NCBI RefSeq assembly: GCF_030347995.1
Contig: NZ_JAQIBC010000010.1
Span: 1-64,000, forward strand
Length of the DNA stretch: 64,000 nt
Reading direction: 5' to 3'
From: Sulfurovum xiamenensis
GTDB taxonomy: Bacteria; Campylobacterota; Campylobacteria; Campylobacterales; Sulfurovaceae
Part shown: in pieces, positions 6,297-14,646 of the stretch
Numbering within the stretch: position 1 is the first letter of the stretch
Layout of the letters: each line of letters opens with the position of its first letter
Notes under the pieces: model-generated
What the model was told of the DNA's origin: nothing
The model's database searches: none
The model's input: the letters and a program-made list of their open reading frames with translations, nothing else
Program-made: the position numbers and the translations under genes

Positions 6297-7967
6297 ATGT
6301 CATTTGATTATTTAACTAAAGATTTTTTATTTGACCATACTGCATTTGACAAAATTAAAGACGAAACACCTACCTACTACATTTTTCCAAGTGTGTATAT
6401 TATTTATTGCAAGAAGAGTAAAAAAGCTTATATTGGAGAAACTACCAATATACAAAATAGATTGAAACAACATCTGGCTAACCCAGACAAAAATCAATTA
6501 AAAAATATAAAAATCATATTTAGCCCTTATTTCAATAAATCATCAGTACTGGACATAGAGTCTAACCTTATTCAGAATATGCTGGCAGATGGGCAGTTCA
6601 AGCTGTTAAATGGCAATGATGGAATATCCAACCATCATTATTATCAAAAAACTGAATATGAAGATACATTCAAAGACATTTGGAAAAATCTGCAGTTTGA
6701 AAAGTTAGTAAAAAGTGACCTTCTAGATATTCAAAATTCTGATCTATTTAAATACTCTCCATATAAATCATTATCAGAAGATCAATATGATACGATTAAA
6801 AAATACTTAAGTATATTGGCTGCTTCTAAAACAAAAACCTCTACATTTATTCAAGGTAGTGCTGGAACAGGAAAGACAATACTTGCTGTCTACTTCATCA
6901 AACTTTTATTTAGTGAGATTGATAAAGATGACCTTGAAGATAATCTTGAGGTAAGTCCTTTAATTGTATTAGCGGAAGAGGTAAAGAAAAAACTAAGTAG
7001 AGAAAAAAAACAACTAAAAGTAGCTTTGGTTATTCCCATGACTTCACTTAGAAAAACGTTGAAGAAGGTATTCAAAAGTATTCATGGGTTGTCTCAAAAT
7101 ATGGTCATAGGTCCTAATGAAGTATCTAAAGACTATTATGACTTATTAATTGTAGATGAGGCACATCGGCTCAAAAGAAGAAAGAACATTACTGGATACA
7201 AAGAGTTTGACAAAACAAACAAACACTTTGGACTAGATAATAACGGAAATGAACTTGACTGGATCATGCTTTCAAGTGATAATCAATTGTTTTTTTATGA
7301 TGAGAATCAATCAATTAGACCAACTGACATTGAAAAATTCAAATTTAATAAGATAAAGGACTCTTCAAATGTTATTAAATTAAGCTCTCAAATGAGAGTT
7401 GAAGGTGGTGAAGATTATATTGAGTTTGTTGATAAACTTCTAACTCTATCAAAAAAGTTGAAGCCTTTTAAGTCTGAAAACTATGAATTGAAACTTTTTA
7501 CTTCAATGAAAGACATGGTTCAAGCTTTGCAAGAAAAGGAAATAGAGTATGGATTATGTAGAACAATTTCTGGTTACTCTTGGAAATGGATATCGAATAA
7601 AAGCTCTTCTCCTGATGTAACTATTGATGGTGTTAACCTATACTGGAATAGAACTAGTCAGGACTGGATCAATTCAACTAGTCAAATGACTGAAATGGGA
7701 TGTATTCACACAACTCAGGGTTATGACCTTAACTATGCAGGGATAATATTTGGGAGTGATATTACCTACAATGAAGAAACACAAAAGATTGAGATAATAA
7801 AAGAAAACTATTATGATAGAAATGGAAAGGCTGGAATTAGTACAGAACAACTTCATGATTATATTATCAATATTTACAAGACTATCATGTATAGAGGTAT
7901 AAAGGGAACATACGTATATTGTTACGATAAAAAGTTAGAAGAATATTTCAAACAATATATTCCATAG
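6297..7967 (+). CDS. GIY-YIG nuclease fused to DUF2075-type SF1 helicase
   Basis: The 556-residue protein begins with a GIY-YIG nuclease domain (VYIIY 33-37, AYIGET 44-49, Arg55, Glu88). It continues into a DUF2075-type superfamily 1 ATPase/helicase with Walker A GSAGTGKT (187-194), Walker B LLIVDEAHRL (about 283-292), SSQMR, and a C-terminal TTQGYDLNYAGIIFG plus TIMYRGIKGTYVYC. Nuclease and motor in one chain suggest ATP-driven DNA cleavage or processing. It is coupled to the upstream MazG-like gene and a terminator follows. A two-gene defence module is inferred. Confidence 0.85.
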   Translation: MSFDYLTKDFLFDHTAFDKIKDETPTYYIFPSVYIIYCKKSKKAYIGETTNIQNRLKQHLANPDKNQLKNIKIIFSPYFNKSSVLDIESNLIQNMLADGQFKLLNGNDGISNHHYYQKTEYEDTFKDIWKNLQFEKLVKSDLLDIQNSDLFKYSPYKSLSEDQYDTIKKYLSILAASKTKTSTFIQGSAGTGKTILAVYFIKLLFSEIDKDDLEDNLEVSPLIVLAEEVKKKLSREKKQLKVALVIPMTSLRKTLKKVFKSIHGLSQNMVIGPNEVSKDYYDLLIVDEAHRLKRRKNITGYKEFDKTNKHFGLDNNGNELDWIMLSSDNQLFFYDENQSIRPTDIEKFKFNKIKDSSNVIKLSSQMRVEGGEDYIEFVDKLLTLSKKLKPFKSENYELKLFTSMKDMVQALQEKEIEYGLCRTISGYSWKWISNKSSSPDVTIDGVNLYWNRTSQDWINSTSQMTEMGCIHTTQGYDLNYAGIIFGSDITYNEETQKIEIIKENYYDRNGKAGISTEQLHDYIINIYKTIMYRGIKGTYVYCYDKKLEEYFKQYIP

Positions 7968-7971
7968 TGTT

Positions 7972-8000
7972 AAATGTAAATATTTTCAAATTTACATTTT
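7972..8000 (+). terminator. terminator of the MazG/helicase operon
   Basis: AAATGTAAAT (7972-7981), an 8-nt loop and ATTTACATTT (7990-7999) form a 10-bp perfect stem followed by T, five bases after the stop codon. Confidence 0.7.
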
Positions 8001-8054
8001 AGATAATGAAAGTAATAGTTTTATAAGTATAAAGATATAAGTTAAAAGATTGGC

Positions 8055-8060
8055 TATAAT
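8055..8060 (+). promoter_or_regulatory. -10 element upstream of the poly-G tract
   Basis: TATAAT preceded by GC (8053-8060). Transcription would start near 8067, so the poly-G tract at 8078 falls in the 5' untranslated region just before the start codon. Confidence 0.5.
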
Positions 8061-8077
8061 ATTGCCATTATAAGCAA

Positions 8078-8087
8078 GGGGGGGGGG
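8078..8087 (+). repeat. homopolymeric tract of ten G, likely phase-variation switch
   Basis: Ten consecutive G bases in an otherwise very AT-rich region, three bases before the ATG at 8091 and where the Shine-Dalgarno should be. Long G tracts are the classic slipped-strand mutation sites in Campylobacter and Helicobacter. A change in length would alter ribosome binding rather than reading frame, since upstream no in-frame ATG or GTG reads through the tract. Confidence 0.65.
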
Positions 8088-8090
8088 TTG

Positions 8091-8939
8091 ATGGAACATG
8101 AGTATAATATTTATATTGACTATGGTGAAGAGATAAACTCACGCAAGTTTTTTGAGTCGGTCTCTTCTTTTGTAATATCAATCGATAACCTAAACAACGC
8201 ATTGGCGCACTGGTTTGGAAGTGACATAGAAACAGAAATCTTTATCACTAAGATTGAAGGTGGATCTATCAAAGTGTGGATGAGAGACACACTCAAAAAA
8301 CTACCTGATGATAAAATCCGTGATTACACAAAAAACCCCATGGCAATGCTAGGTGATTTTTTAGTTGTTGCAAAATACAAAATCATAGAGCATACAAATA
8401 AAACCCCTGAGTCATTCAATGAGAAAGTAGTAGAGATAATTGAGAATGAGATTAAGAAACTACCTGAATTAGAAGCATACGGTTATCAGCCAAACAAGAT
8501 AGAAACACTAAAAGCAGTAGGAAACCTCTCTAGAAGTGCCAAAATGCTACCAAAACCACCTGTGTTTCAAACTGGAACGAATGAATTACCTGTATCTTCA
8601 GACTATGAGTTTAATATTGAAGAGATAGAAGATATTATAAAGCAAACACAAACTACTAGACAAACATTCATTATAAAAAAGCCTGACATGATAGGTGATA
8701 GTAAGTGGAGCATCATTTTTGGTAAAAGTATAGATGTTTCCATACGTGACCAAGAGTTTAAAGACAAGATAAAGAATAGAGAGCTAAGTATTTCACATGG
8801 GGATATGTTGGATGCAGAACTTATTATTGAAACATACTTGGATAACCACATGAAAGTGGTTGAAACAAATTATACAATCGATAAAGTATATGACATAATA
8901 CCTCCTAATACAAACTTACAAGGTGACTTATTCACATAG
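8091..8939 (+). CDS. hypothetical protein behind a poly-G tract
   Basis: The 282-residue soluble protein has no recognised domain. The N-terminal part (about 1-60) reads as alternating strands and helices, the middle is lysine- and helix-rich, and the C-terminal part (about 200-282) contains a beta-rich stretch around KWSIIFGKSIDVSIRD. A TTG directly before the ATG could also start it. The gene has its own promoter and stands alone between two defence units, suggesting a switchable defence or interaction protein. After its TAG stop the same frame stays open for 25 more codons (to 9017) with coding-like content. Confidence 0.65.
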   Translation: MEHEYNIYIDYGEEINSRKFFESVSSFVISIDNLNNALAHWFGSDIETEIFITKIEGGSIKVWMRDTLKKLPDDKIRDYTKNPMAMLGDFLVVAKYKIIEHTNKTPESFNEKVVEIIENEIKKLPELEAYGYQPNKIETLKAVGNLSRSAKMLPKPPVFQTGTNELPVSSDYEFNIEEIEDIIKQTQTTRQTFIIKKPDMIGDSKWSIIFGKSIDVSIRDQEFKDKIKNRELSISHGDMLDAELIIETYLDNHMKVVETNYTIDKVYDIIPPNTNLQGDLFT

Positions 8940-9036
8940 TGGGTAAAAACTGAAACCATAACGAAGGATGAAGCTAAAGTTATATTGTCTGAAGTATTGA
9001 GAGAGCAAAACCTATAGTATGTATTTCTTGACTATA

Positions 9037-9621
9037 CTAAAACTTCCCAGCATCTCTTACAATAATATCTAGCTTCTTTTTCTGTTTTGTTTGTATATCA
9101 TCAAACTCATACTTTTTATCAAGATAGACTAGTTCAATACCACCGCTGAATGAGTTACTTTGGAGTACTGAATTATTATCAATTTTCCATGCTCTTTTTT
9201 TAAAGAAAACATATTCACCTACGCTTGAAGGCGCTACAATATTTCTTTTACCATATTTTTTATCCATAAGTCTATAGAGCTGCTCTTCAAACGCACGTTT
9301 GTTTGATACTCCACTCCAATTAATAACTATCTTATAAAGTTTCTTACTTCCTTGGGTAAAATGCAACGCTACTCTTGCTTGAGCTCCTAAAAGATTTTCT
9401 CTATAATAAAATGTCCTGTATTTCTGATGGTTTTTCAAAAATCTCCAATCAAAATTTTCTGAAAAGAACCCACTAGTTTGTATTGTAAGTGGAACATTAT
9501 TAATCCTTGCAGTTTGAATAGCTCCTGACAATTCATCACCTGACTCCCATTTATCAAAAGTAAATGCTGAAAGTGATGTAATACTCATAAAACACAATAC
9601 ACATATTTGTAATAACTTCAT
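9037..9621 (-). CDS. secreted hypothetical protein, 194 aa
   Basis: The protein starts with a clear Sec signal peptide (MKLLQICVLCFMSITSLSAF, about 20 residues) followed by a mature region of some 175 residues with many aromatic and basic residues and no Cys. AGGAAA precedes the ATG. I do not recognise a family; the ending KKKLDIIVRDAGKF is charged. It is the only exported protein on the island and runs against its neighbours. Confidence 0.6.
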   Translation of the reverse strand: MKLLQICVLCFMSITSLSAFTFDKWESGDELSGAIQTARINNVPLTIQTSGFFSENFDWRFLKNHQKYRTFYYRENLLGAQARVALHFTQGSKKLYKIVINWSGVSNKRAFEEQLYRLMDKKYGKRNIVAPSSVGEYVFFKKRAWKIDNNSVLQSNSFSGGIELVYLDKKYEFDDIQTKQKKKLDIIVRDAGKF

Positions 9622-9755
9622 TTATTTTCCTGACCTTAATTTATTCTTATTGTAGCTTATCACCTTTTGGCTTTTCTTTTAATATTTTTGTTTCTCCAAT
9701 CCTTATAATAATCATGTCATATATGGTAAAATGAATGTCTTTTAAGGGAGAGGAT

Positions 9756-10877
9756 ATGGATACATTATTTAGACTAAGTCAAAATATAGAGGGCTTTAGT
9801 AATATAGATGAAACAAAATATTTTTTTAATAATATATTACCTGAGCGAGACAATAATCATTTTTTCAATGTAAATAGACTCTTACAAATAAAACCAAATG
9901 AAATAATTTATTTTGCATATGCAGGATACTTGGTTGCAAAAGCAACCTTCGCTGGAGAGATAATTGAAGATTATGATAGAGATCCGAAATATAATTTTGG
10001 ACATAAACTGACTAATATTCAAATTATAAACTCTAATCAAAAATTAAATACAAAAATTTTCAGTACCAGAACAACTTATCTAGATACAAAAGAAAAATTA
10101 GATGAGATAAAAAGAATTTTGGATCTATCTTCAAAAAAGAATAGCTCATCTTCTTATCAAGGAGAGAACCTAACAAAAGAACAAGTATTTGAGAAATGGC
10201 TTATTCTCAACAATAGGCCATCACGATATTCAAAAACTCTTCATACAATTTCGAATGACCTGAAAAAAGAACACTATAAAGACTATGATTTGTATTCAGT
10301 AGATAACTCTCATACTCTTCAAAAAATAAAAAAAGATTATTTAAGTATCAAGAAATTGTTTGAAAAAAACAAACGTGGTCAAAATATGTATAACAGTGCT
10401 TTTAATAGATATATAGACTTTCTGAAAGAAACCGAAGAAGACTTTTTATTGGATGATATAGAGAAGATAATTGGACACGATATTCCACTTTCCACAGAAA
10501 GCAAAAATTTGGTCAAATGTAGAATTGGTCAAGGAAATTTTAGAGATTCATTGATTAATTATTGGAAAGGTTGTGCCGTAACTAAATTTGATAAAATAGA
10601 GCTATTGATAGCTTCACACATTAAACCTTGGAGTGAGTCAACAAATAGTGAACGATTAGATTTATTTAATGGTTTATTACTAACACCTAATTTGGATAAG
10701 CTTTTTGATAAAGGCTATATCTCTTTTGACAATTCTGGTAATATTTTAATAAGTAGTGAGTTAAATAACTATAGTTTACTTGGATTAAAAAAAGAGATGG
10801 CCATAGAAATTAAAGAAGAACATAAAAAATATTTAGAATTTCATAGGAATGAGATTTTTAAAGATTATAATCAATGA
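9756..10877 (+). CDS. HNH endonuclease (HNH_2 type) of the restriction cluster
   Basis: The start at 9756 has GGAGAGG 2-8 bases upstream; an in-frame ATG at 9735 has no such site. The 373-residue protein has an unrecognised N-terminal 260 residues, probably target-recognition. A C-terminal HNH_2 nuclease follows (about 272-330): CAVTKFDKIELLIASHIKPW, then NGLLLTPNLDKLFDKGYISF. The ASHIKPW and NGLLL..N.D.LFD blocks are the family signature. The stop overlaps the vsr start (ATGA), so it belongs to the same operon as vsr and the Sau3AI-like gene. It may be a second restriction enzyme. Confidence 0.8.
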   Translation: MDTLFRLSQNIEGFSNIDETKYFFNNILPERDNNHFFNVNRLLQIKPNEIIYFAYAGYLVAKATFAGEIIEDYDRDPKYNFGHKLTNIQIINSNQKLNTKIFSTRTTYLDTKEKLDEIKRILDLSSKKNSSSSYQGENLTKEQVFEKWLILNNRPSRYSKTLHTISNDLKKEHYKDYDLYSVDNSHTLQKIKKDYLSIKKLFEKNKRGQNMYNSAFNRYIDFLKETEEDFLLDDIEKIIGHDIPLSTESKNLVKCRIGQGNFRDSLINYWKGCAVTKFDKIELLIASHIKPWSESTNSERLDLFNGLLLTPNLDKLFDKGYISFDNSGNILISSELNNYSLLGLKKEMAIEIKEEHKKYLEFHRNEIFKDYNQ

Positions 10878-11335
10878 AAGAAAAATACAATAAAAAAACG
10901 TATTGCAGAGATGGTCGTGCACCCATTCCTGAAAATGAACAGACATCAAAGACCATGAGTGCAATAAAAGCAAAGAACACAAAGCCTGAATTACAATTAC
11001 GACATGCTCTTTGGCACAGTGGGATAAGAGGATATAGATTACACTGGAAGAAAGCTCCTGGTAGACCAGATATTGCTTTCCCAGGGAAAAAGATAGCCAT
11101 ATTCGTCAATGGATGCTTCTGGCATAGATGTCCACATTGTAATCCTTCTACACCAAAAAGCAATGTTGAGTTCTGGAATGAAAAATTCAGAAAAAATGTA
11201 GAACGGGATAAGCATAAGATTGAACTTTTAGAACAAAATGGATGGAGAGTTATGACCATTTGGGAATGTCAATTGAAAAAAGATGTAATGATGTTCGTCC
11301 CTATAATACAACAAATGCTTCAGGAGACAATTTGA
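10874..11335 (+). CDS. vsr: very short patch repair endonuclease (Vsr)
   Basis: The 153-residue protein shows the full Vsr pattern: MSAIKAKNTKPEL (29-40), GRPDIAFPGKKIAIFVNGCF (63-82) with catalytic Asp66, WHRCPHC, and ERDKHKIELLEQNGW..WEC near the end. Vsr nicks DNA 5' of T:G mismatches formed when 5-methylcytosine deaminates, and so accompanies C5-cytosine methyltransferases, as here. It is coupled on both sides, to the HNH gene (4-bp overlap) and to the Sau3AI-like gene. A frameshifted second copy is at 14638-15079. Confidence 0.95.
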   Translation: MKEKYNKKTYCRDGRAPIPENEQTSKTMSAIKAKNTKPELQLRHALWHSGIRGYRLHWKKAPGRPDIAFPGKKIAIFVNGCFWHRCPHCNPSTPKSNVEFWNEKFRKNVERDKHKIELLEQNGWRVMTIWECQLKKDVMMFVPIIQQMLQETI

Positions 11336-12699
11336 TAAGAAATTACGATGATACATCTATTGATTCCATAGTGCAATACTCTAGTTCATTTATAGATAAA
11401 AGTTTTTCAGATGTTTTATCAGAAAAAGAACTAGATATCATTTCTAATGAGATCAACCAATATAAAAATAATAGAAAAGGACATTTTGGAGACCTTGTTG
11501 AAAAATACTTATTTGGAATAGAAAACAATAGTGACTCTGCACCAGACTTTTCAAAAGTGGGAGTTGAACTTAAAACAACCCCATTAAAAAAACATCCCAA
11601 AAAAGTCTATGTAGCAAAAGAACGTCTTGTTTTTTCAATGATAAATTATATGAATATCATAAATGAAGAATGGGAGTCAAGTAGTTTTCTTAAAAAGAAT
11701 AAGCTTCTATTACTTATGTTCTATCTATATGAAAAAGACATTGACCTATCCACATATGAGTTTAAACTCATTCATCTCTTAGACCTACTTTCAGAGACTT
11801 CAAAAGAAGATATTGCACAAATACAACAAGATTGGAAAACAATAGTAAATAAAATAAAAGCTGGTGAAGCACACCTTCTATCTGAAGGGGACACTGCATA
11901 TTTAGGTGCTGCTACTAAAGCAAGTACTTCTAAAAGTAGACGTCCTCAACCCAATAGCGATAAACCTGCTAAACCTCGTGCATTTTCCTTAAAACAGTCA
12001 TATCTTAATTCACTTATACAAAAATATTTAGGAAAAGAAGATAGAGAAACTTTTTCATTATTTGATGATAAAAGCTTACCCAAGACCATTGAAGAGAATA
12101 TTCATAGTAGGTTCGCACCATATATTGGTTGTACTAATACAGATATTGAAAAAGAACTAGAGATTTTTTATGAAAAACGACCTAAGAGTCATAGAAGGCT
12201 TCTAGTCAATAGAATTCTTGGTACTAATTCAAATAAAATAGAAGAATTAGAAAAAGCGGATATTACATTACGTGTAATTGCTTTAGAGCCATCAGGTGTT
12301 CTGAAAGAGTCCATATCTTTCCCTAAATTTGATTATCTCACAATAGTAGATGAGCTATGGGAAGAATCTGCTTTCTATGAACAGCTTACCACAAAACGTT
12401 TTCTATTCGTTGTATTTAGAAAGCAAAAAGATGGCAATGCGATACTTGAGAAAATAAAGTTCTGGAACTTTCCGATGAAGGACATACATGAAGCACAACT
12501 GGTGTGGGAAGAAACAGTAAAAAGAATTAAAGCCCACAAAGCAGATGCTCTACCAGGAATAAAAGATAGTCCATCTGTTCATGTACGACCTCATGCAAGG
12601 GACAGTAAAGATACTATTCCTACAGGATATGGAACATATGAGGTCAAGAAAAGCTTTTGGTTGAATGCAAAATATATACAGAAGCAACTTGAAGACTAA
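11332..12699 (+). CDS. Sau3AI-like type II restriction endonuclease (MutH/Sau3AI family)
   Basis: I place the start at TTG 11332, preceded by AGGAGA and overlapping the vsr stop (TTGA); an upstream ATG at 11242 would lie inside vsr. The 455-residue product has the MutH/Sau3AI catalytic core at the N-terminus: GDLVEKYLFG (53-62) and DFSKVGVELK with Asp72, Glu79 and Lys81, spaced as in MutH. The second half (after a Ser/Lys/Pro-rich linker near 195-220) resembles a second MutH-like fold, as in Sau3AI, where it is a regulatory GATC-binding domain. Cleavage at GATC is expected, with protection by the C5 methyltransferase at 13348. Confidence 0.85.
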   Translation: MIRNYDDTSIDSIVQYSSSFIDKSFSDVLSEKELDIISNEINQYKNNRKGHFGDLVEKYLFGIENNSDSAPDFSKVGVELKTTPLKKHPKKVYVAKERLVFSMINYMNIINEEWESSSFLKKNKLLLLMFYLYEKDIDLSTYEFKLIHLLDLLSETSKEDIAQIQQDWKTIVNKIKAGEAHLLSEGDTAYLGAATKASTSKSRRPQPNSDKPAKPRAFSLKQSYLNSLIQKYLGKEDRETFSLFDDKSLPKTIEENIHSRFAPYIGCTNTDIEKELEIFYEKRPKSHRRLLVNRILGTNSNKIEELEKADITLRVIALEPSGVLKESISFPKFDYLTIVDELWEESAFYEQLTTKRFLFVVFRKQKDGNAILEKIKFWNFPMKDIHEAQLVWEETVKRIKAHKADALPGIKDSPSVHVRPHARDSKDTIPTGYGTYEVKKSFWLNAKYIQKQLED

Positions 12700-12703
12700 A
12701 ATA

Positions 12704-13198
12704 TTATTTTATAACACTCAAGTATAAGTCTTTACCTTTATAAGTTGATAGAGGATGAGTACTTGAATAAATTCGTTCTTCAATTATGCATCTATGCCAT
12801 GAATAATATAAAAAAGCTTTACATAGATCAGAAAGTTTACTATCTTGTAGGAGATGGGCTACAAGTTGACTTTCTATTTTAAAATTGTCAAAATTATCAG
12901 AAGCTAACTTTTTTAAATCACCTATATCACAATGTGATTCTTTGACCAATTTCACAAATGTTAAGTCATCTAATGCGTGAGAATTATATTTTTCTGGAAT
13001 AGTTGTATAAATGAAATAATCACCACAAATAACTCCATTTTTATTTAATTTTTTTTCATTTACATAACAGAATCTATTTGCTCTTCCAAAAGATATTACT
13101 ATATCCCCAAATTTCACTTCCCATGATGGTATGCCTGGTACATAATCGATATTATCAGGATTCCAAATCGGATAATCTTTATCCCTCTCAAAATTCAT
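12704..13198 (-). CDS. hypothetical protein between restriction and methylation genes
   Basis: The 164-residue protein is read convergently to the restriction gene and divergently from the methyltransferase gene. AGGGAGG lies before its ATG. It is soluble and acidic, with an N-terminal beta-rich half and a helical second half. No family is recognised. Its position between R and M genes makes a regulatory, solitary-immunity or unrelated cargo role possible. Confidence 0.55.
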   Translation of the reverse strand: MNFERDKDYPIWNPDNIDYVPGIPSWEVKFGDIVISFGRANRFCYVNEKKLNKNGVICGDYFIYTTIPEKYNSHALDDLTFVKLVKESHCDIGDLKKLASDNFDNFKIESQLVAHLLQDSKLSDLCKAFLYYSWHRCIIEERIYSSTHPLSTYKGKDLYLSVIK

Positions 13199-13285
13199 AT
13201 CTATATTTCCTCCCTAAATTTTGTAATTTATTGTATTAAGATTTTTATAAGAATTCTATAAAATATGACAATTTGACATATAAGC

Positions 13286-13314
13286 TTGATCTTTTGTACC
13301 TAAAATGCTATAAT
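13286..13314 (+). promoter_or_regulatory. promoter of the C5 methyltransferase gene
   Basis: TTGATC (13286-13291), a 17-bp spacer and TATAAT (13309-13314, preceded by GC) make a good sigma-70 promoter. It lies 34 bases before the ATG at 13348 and rules out an upstream start at 13273. The -35 contains a GATC site, so methylation or restriction-enzyme binding there could feed back on expression. Confidence 0.65.
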
Positions 13315-13347
13315 CCTATCAAAAATAATACATTGGAGATTACACAG

Positions 13348-14646
13348 ATGAGCACTTCGAATACCCCATTAAGAACAATAGAACTTTTTGCAGGTGTAGG
13401 TGGCTTTCATCTTGGTCTAAACAAATGTAATAAAGATGAAGAATGTATCTATGAAGTTGTCTGGAGCAATCAATGGGAACCTTCTACAAAGAAACAACAT
13501 GCGTCTGAGGTATATCAAGCATGCTTCCCTGGAACCAAGCATACAAATGAAGATATAGCTAAGGTCATTGAAGAAGACTTTGAACAGATTCCTGAGCATG
13601 ACCTTCTTGTTGGAGGTTTTCCATGTCAGGATTATTCAGTAGCTAGGACCTTGAGCAAAGCTGAAGGCCTAAGAGGTAAGAAAGGTGTACTTTGGTGGTC
13701 TATCTATGATATTCTTGATAAAAAAGGAAAGAAAGCACCATCCTATCTAATGCTAGAGAATGTCGATAGACTTCTTAAGTCTCCTGCTAAACAACGTGGA
13801 CGTGACTTCGCTATAATGCTCTCTTCATTGAATGAACTTGGTTATATCGTAGAATGGAGAGTGATAAATGCTGCTGATTATGGTATGCCACAACGTAGAA
13901 GACGTGTTTATATCATGGCATATAAAAAAGGTACAGGTATCTATAAAAATATAAAGAAGTTCAAAGACCCTTCAGAATGGCTGAGCGGTGATGGAGTGAT
14001 GAACAGAGCCTTTCCAATGAAGCTTGAGAAAGATATCAAAGAACCTTTCGTCATTAAAGGTGATTTAGCAGATATCTCTGAGAACCATGAAGATTACAAT
14101 CCAAAGAAAAGTCCGTTCGATACAGTCGGGATAATGATAGATGGTAAGAGCTATTCAGCTAAAGGTATACCTCAGTACAATGAAGATGAGGCACTTCATG
14201 ATACTCATTATAAAACATTAGGGGATGTTCTTGTTGATGATAAAGAGGTTCCTGAAGAGTTCTATCTGAAGGGTGATATGGAAAAATGGGAATACATGAA
14301 AGGTTCAAAAAAAGAAGAACGTACAACAAGTGCTGGATATACCTATTGTTATTCTGAAGGCGCAATGGTCTTCCCTGATGCACTTGACAATGCATCACGT
14401 ACTATAGTTACAGGAGAAGGTGGTTCTACACCATCACGTTTCAAACATGTAGTAAAAACAAAAAAAGGATTAAGACGTCTTACACCTGTAGAGCTTGAAA
14501 GATTAAATATGTTCCCGGACAATCATACGAATAAATTGGACTGTACTGCGGCAAAGCGTGCTTTCTTTATGGGGAATGCTCTTGTTGTAGGTATTGTCGA
14601 AGGTTTAGGTAAATCACTGAAAGAAAAGATAGATCTACTAAAGTAG
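13348..14646 (+). CDS. DNA (cytosine-5) methyltransferase, probably GATC-specific
   Basis: The 432-residue protein has the ordered C5-MTase motifs: I (IELFAGVGGFHLGL, 11-24), IV (GGFPCQDYS with catalytic Cys93), VI (ENV, 137-139), VIII (QRRRRVYI), a variable target-recognition region (about 240-370), and IX/X (RRLTPVELERLNMFP, MGNALVVGIVEGLG). GGAGA lies before the chosen ATG. The GATC specificity is inferred from the Sau3AI-like nuclease next to it. Its 3' end overlaps the convergent vsr pseudogene by 9 bases. It has its own promoter, as protective methylases often do. Confidence 0.95.
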   Translation: MSTSNTPLRTIELFAGVGGFHLGLNKCNKDEECIYEVVWSNQWEPSTKKQHASEVYQACFPGTKHTNEDIAKVIEEDFEQIPEHDLLVGGFPCQDYSVARTLSKAEGLRGKKGVLWWSIYDILDKKGKKAPSYLMLENVDRLLKSPAKQRGRDFAIMLSSLNELGYIVEWRVINAADYGMPQRRRRVYIMAYKKGTGIYKNIKKFKDPSEWLSGDGVMNRAFPMKLEKDIKEPFVIKGDLADISENHEDYNPKKSPFDTVGIMIDGKSYSAKGIPQYNEDEALHDTHYKTLGDVLVDDKEVPEEFYLKGDMEKWEYMKGSKKEERTTSAGYTYCYSEGAMVFPDALDNASRTIVTGEGGSTPSRFKHVVKTKKGLRRLTPVELERLNMFPDNHTNKLDCTAAKRAFFMGNALVVGIVEGLGKSLKEKIDLLK

